From: CAUSKK01 sp963532425
GTDB taxonomy: Bacteria > Pseudomonadota > Gammaproteobacteria > Cardiobacteriales > Cardiobacteriaceae
Length of the DNA stretch: 15,712 bases
Direction: 5' to 3'
Assembly (NCBI GenBank): GCA_963532425.1
Contig: CAUSKK010000025.1
Location: forward strand, 1 to 15,712
Shown here: in pieces, positions 13,333 to 15,712 of the stretch
How the letters are laid out: each line of letters starts with the position of its first letter
Position numbering within the stretch: the stretch's first letter is position 1
Translations under genes and position numbers: made by a program
The notes under the pieces: model-generated
Database searches by the model: none
What the model was told of the DNA's origin: nothing
What the model saw: only the letters and a program-made list of their open reading frames with translations

Positions 13333-13945
13333 ATGGCCAGGGCTTTTCCCGCCAGAAATCCTTGATGACTTTAGCCACCGCCGCCGGTTCGTCCATGTGC
13401 AAATGGTGGCCACCGGCCAGCCGCGCCACGCGAATGTCCTGGGTCAGCTGGTAGCGGCTTGGCAGGTAGTGCCATTCCTTGGTAAAGCCCGCGTCGCCCT
13501 CAATCATCAGCACCGGCGCCCGAATGGCCTAGGCCCCGGGCGCCACCCAGGGCTTTTCCCGCCAGAAATCTTTAATGACTTTAGCCACCGCCGCCGGTTC
13601 GTCCATGTGCAGATGGTGGCCGCCGGCCAGCCGCGCCACGCGTATGTCTTGAGTCAGCTGGTAGCGGCTCGGCAGGTAGTGCCATTCCTTGGTAAAGCCT
13701 TCATCGCCCTCAATCATCAGCACCGGCGCCCGAATGGCCTAGGCCCCGGGCGCCACCCAGGGCTTTTCCCGCCAGAAATCTTTAATGACTTTAGCCACCG
13801 CCGCCGGTTCGTCCATGTGCAGATGGTGGCCGCCGGCCAGCCGCGCCACGCGTATGTCTTGAGTCAGCTGGTAGCGGCTCGGCAGGTAGTGCCATTCCTT
13901 GGTAAAGCCCGCGTCGCCCTCAATCATCAGCACCGGCGCCCGAAT
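13331..13945 (-). pseudogene. Three headless C-terminal copies of the hydrolase gene
   Basis: Directly after the stop codon of the hydrolase at 13949, the same reading frame continues AIRAPVLMIEGD and repeats the last ~65 residues three more times. The second and third copies of the series end with the same VAPGA and TAG; the last ends KPWP and TAA (13333-13331). None has the nucleophile-bearing N-terminal part or a recognisable ribosome-binding site, so they are unlikely to be separate genes. Because each unit is exactly 70 codons, reading through the TAG codons would fuse all copies to the hydrolase. Confidence 0.8.
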
Positions 13946-14156
13946 GGCCTAGGCCCCGGGCGCCACCCAGGGCTTTTCCCGCCAGAAATCTTTAATGACT
14001 TTAGCCACCGCCGCCGGTTCGTCCATGTGCAGATGGTGGCCGCCGGCCAGCCGCGCCACGCGTATGTCTTGAGTCAGCTGGTAGCGGCTCGGCAGGTAGT
14101 GCCATTCCTTGGTAAAGCCTTCATCGCCCTCAATCATCAGCACCGGCGCCCGAATG
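13337..14156. repeat. Four 210-bp tandem repeats over the hydrolase 3' end
   Basis: Units begin at 13337, 13547, 13757 and 13967; the last is partial because it merges into the unique gene body at 14157. The three units nearest the gene are almost identical. The unit at 13337 is the most diverged (for example CTTGATG for TTTAATG, and AAATGG for AGATGG). The codons before ATTGAGGGCGA alternate between two forms, GCG and GAA, giving Ala, Glu, Ala, Glu at one position along the array. A junction GGCCTAGGCCCCGGGCGCC links the full units and contains the TAG stop. Confidence 0.95.
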
Positions 14157-14833
14157 CGCGGTATGAATTCCTGCACCTGCTCCTCGGACAGCATCATCGG
14201 CTGCCACACCGTCAGCCGCTTATCACTGATGAAGCGGTAGCCGTCGGCCTCCTCATTCAGGTTGCGGCGCACCAGCAGTTCTGCACTCTCCGGCTTCATG
14301 GCCCCGGCCCGAATGCGGGCGGCGATGAGCGGGGCCAAATCCTGGTAATAGCGGCTGCTGCGCGGATTCATGTAGTCCATGGTCAGAAGGCGCTCGCGCA
14401 TGCGCTCGGGCAGGTCGTTGTGGTCGGACACGTAGGGGGTGCCGTAGCACTCGATGCAGACCAGCCGGCCGATGCGGTCGTAGAAGGTGCCGGCCAGCAT
14501 GCTGGCGACGGCGGCGCCGAGGGAATGGCAGACGAAGTCAATGCGCTCCAGGCCGAGGGCGTCGGCGGCGAACATGACGTCGCGCATGTGGTCGGTGAAG
14601 TGGTAGCCGGTGCCGAGGGGGCGATGGCCGCTGCGGCCGTGGCCGGCCAGCTCCAGCACGATGAGCGAGGTGTTTTCGTCCAGCAGATGCGGCGCGAGGG
14701 GCGCGAAGCTGGCGGCGTTGTCCAGCCAGCCGTGCAGGGCGAGCACCCGATGGGGGCCGTTGCCCCAGCGCTGGGCGCTCAGGCGCACGTGGGGCAGGTC
14801 GATGCAGAGTTCGGTGGGTGTTAATTTTGTCAT
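13949..14833 (-). CDS. Alpha/beta-fold hydrolase
   Basis: A 294-residue alpha/beta hydrolase, probably cytoplasmic. Motifs in order: LALHGWLDNAASF (oxyanion region, His34-Gly35), ELAGHGRSGHRP, the nucleophile elbow VCHSLGAAVAS with Ser104, a helical cap region (150-225), VLMIEGDEGF with a likely acid at Asp237 or Glu235, and LAGGHHLHMDEP with the catalytic His at 266/267. This is the pattern of serine esterases/hydrolases close to the carboxylesterase and epoxide-hydrolase groups; the substrate is not known. The gene ends in VAPGA, which comes from the repeat junction. The outermost copy ends in WP and probably shows the original terminus. The ATG at 14833 gives a normal N-terminus; no strong ribosome-binding site is visible. 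It lies next to an abrupt GC drop. Confidence 0.9.
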   Translation of the reverse strand: MTKLTPTELCIDLPHVRLSAQRWGNGPHRVLALHGWLDNAASFAPLAPHLLDENTSLIVLELAGHGRSGHRPLGTGYHFTDHMRDVMFAADALGLERIDFVCHSLGAAVASMLAGTFYDRIGRLVCIECYGTPYVSDHNDLPERMRERLLTMDYMNPRSSRYYQDLAPLIAARIRAGAMKPESAELLVRRNLNEEADGYRFISDKRLTVWQPMMLSEEQVQEFIPRIRAPVLMIEGDEGFTKEWHYLPSRYQLTQDIRVARLAGGHHLHMDEPAAVAKVIKDFWREKPWVAPGA

Positions 14834-15224
14834 GGGCTTTCGCTAAAAAGCTCTAATGATAAAGACAACGGGGCGTTTCTAATGTATGTATTTTTAGATT
14901 GCTAGGTAAATCTACGAAGACTGTAAATTGCCCACCGTATCTAGTGTGGTACAGGACGAATAACCGGTGGATAAGGCAACAGCTGCGGCTAAAATCGACG
15001 GTTGCGAGCAGGACACAGTAGAAAAAGATACGTACGTTAAGCCTGAATAATGGAAAAATTTTTTATATACCTTATAGGGTGTAAGATAATTAGAAAATTA
15101 CTAGGGTTTTTATGGTGGTTTTATCCAACTATCATTGAAGATATATCTTTAATATAAGTAATAAGTAAATAAACTTATATGAAATAAAGCTGGGTTTGGT
15201 AAAAAAGGCCCTATAAATTCCTTT
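14834..15224. other. AT-rich stretch without a recognisable gene
   Basis: About 390 bp with a sharp fall in GC compared with everything to the left, especially 15050-15224. I see no gene, RNA gene or decamer copy. Many TATA-like segments (for example around 15060-15080 and 15140-15180) could serve as promoters but none can be singled out. It looks like the left edge of acquired DNA. Confidence 0.6.
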
Positions 15225-15553
15225 ATGCCTATAAATACCTATATCGACAAAATCCGCCGACATTGTCCCAAAATCAGGGAAAAGACTTGGCAAAATTAAG
15301 CCAAGGTACCCCGAAACAGCCGTTTTTAAACGCAGGTGATGTACCACGGGCGATGGCGTATATCGTCAAAGGCTTACTCAAAGCCATTTACACCAATACC
15401 GAAGGCGAACGCGTGAACGTAAATTTTTTCCGCGAAGACGGCGTGGGCGATTATCAGGCGTTTTACGAGCATATGACTAAGCGCTACGACTTTATGGCCA
15501 GGCTACCTTTAAAGAAAGAAATTTATTTATTGATAAATAAGCAAATTAATTAA
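15225..15553 (+). pseudogene. Crp/Fnr-family regulator remnant, frameshifted and truncated
   Basis: The ATG at 15225 reads MPINTYIDKIRRHCPKI. One base appears to be missing near 15276-15278, after which the next frame continues GKDLAKLSQGTPKQPFLNAGDVPRAMAYIVKGLLKAIY, then TEGERVNVNFFREDG and VGDYQAFYEHM. This is the cyclic-nucleotide-binding (cupin-like) N-terminal domain of a Crp/Fnr-type regulator. After KRYDFMARL the sequence loses similarity and stops at 15553, so the second half of the sensor domain and the DNA-binding helix-turn-helix are missing. With a frameshift plus truncation it is very probably non-functional. GC content is lower than in the left part of the window. It precedes the type I restriction-modification gene. 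Confidence 0.7.
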
Positions 15554-15567
15554 AAGGTATGTAAAAG

Positions 15568-15712
15568 ATGAATAAACAACAACTGGCCAGCAAAATCTGG
15601 CAATCGGCAAACAAAATGCGTTCCAAAATCGAAGCGAACGAATACAAAGATTATATTTTAGGCTTTATTTTCTACAAATTTTTGTCCGATAAACTGGAGA
15701 AATTTGTCCTTG
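15568..15712 (+). CDS. hsdM: Type I restriction-modification methyltransferase HsdM, N-terminal part
   Basis: The first 48 codons of a gene that runs off the window. MNKQQLASKIWQSANKMRSK, then EANEYKDYILGFIFYKFLSDK, is the helical N-terminal domain that opens HsdM, the N6-adenine methyltransferase subunit of type I restriction-modification. The SAM-binding and NPPF motifs would lie beyond the edge. An AAAGG lies about 11 nt before the ATG. AT-rich composition and the neighbouring wrecked regulator suggest horizontal acquisition. hsdS and hsdR are expected downstream but cannot be seen. Confidence 0.88.
   Translation, partial: MNKQQLASKIWQSANKMRSKIEANEYKDYILGFIFYKFLSDKLEKFVL

Noticed and set aside
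13322..14824. A 500-codon plus-strand frame with internal repeats that could pass for a repeat protein
   Set aside because: It is the antisense of the alpha/beta hydrolase and its 210-bp tandem units, which are clearly coding on the minus strand.
14967..15050. A 27-residue hydrophilic frame (GTG start) in the AT-rich region
   Set aside because: It is too short, lacks a ribosome-binding site and has no recognisable similarity; at most it is a gene relic.

Overview
The window looks like a chromosomal segment of a high-GC gammaproteobacterium. The order dapA-bamC-mutL-miaA, an AqpZ very close to the enterobacterial type, and a BamC lipoprotein all point there. Cardiobacteriaceae is a possible family, but that is a low-confidence guess from memory. 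About 14.8 kb is GC-rich. The last ~0.9 kb is clearly AT-rich and looks acquired.

Layout. (1) 1-777 has no gene and holds the first array of the palindromic decamer GAAGCGCTTC. (2) 778-4148, plus strand: a DUF819 membrane protein, an exported protein of unknown function, a Phd/YefM-type antitoxin, the wreck of its VapC/PIN toxin, a frameshifted AraC-type regulator remnant, and a lipoprotein. (3) 4150-5888 is a gene-free 1.7-kb array with 25 exact copies of the decamer plus about a dozen near copies, set in shuffled modules. (4) 11844-6071, minus strand: an apparent seven-gene operon dapA-bamC-mutL-miaA-lipoprotein-GATase-xth. Most junctions overlap by 4-8 nt, and a strong intrinsic terminator lies at 5942-5919. 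It mixes lysine/peptidoglycan precursor synthesis, outer-membrane assembly, DNA repair and tRNA modification. (5) 12035-13332, plus strand: two small hydrophobic ORFs, then aqpZ with a palindromic upstream site and an intrinsic terminator. (6) 14833-13331, minus strand: an alpha/beta hydrolase whose 3' end is followed by three further in-frame 210-bp copies of its own C-terminal, catalytic-His-bearing segment, each ended by a stop codon. (7) 14834-15712: AT-rich DNA with a decayed Crp/Fnr-type regulator and the start of a type I restriction-modification HsdM gene, cut by the window edge.

The most unusual features are the decamer arrays (39 exact copies in the window by my hand count, 34 of them in the two gene-free blocks, three inside mutL), the tandem C-terminal cassettes of the hydrolase, and a MutL whose C-terminal domain has lost roughly 100 residues. 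Several genes are decaying (vapC, araC, crp/fnr), so this is a locus with active turnover next to conserved housekeeping genes. All counts and alignments were made by eye.
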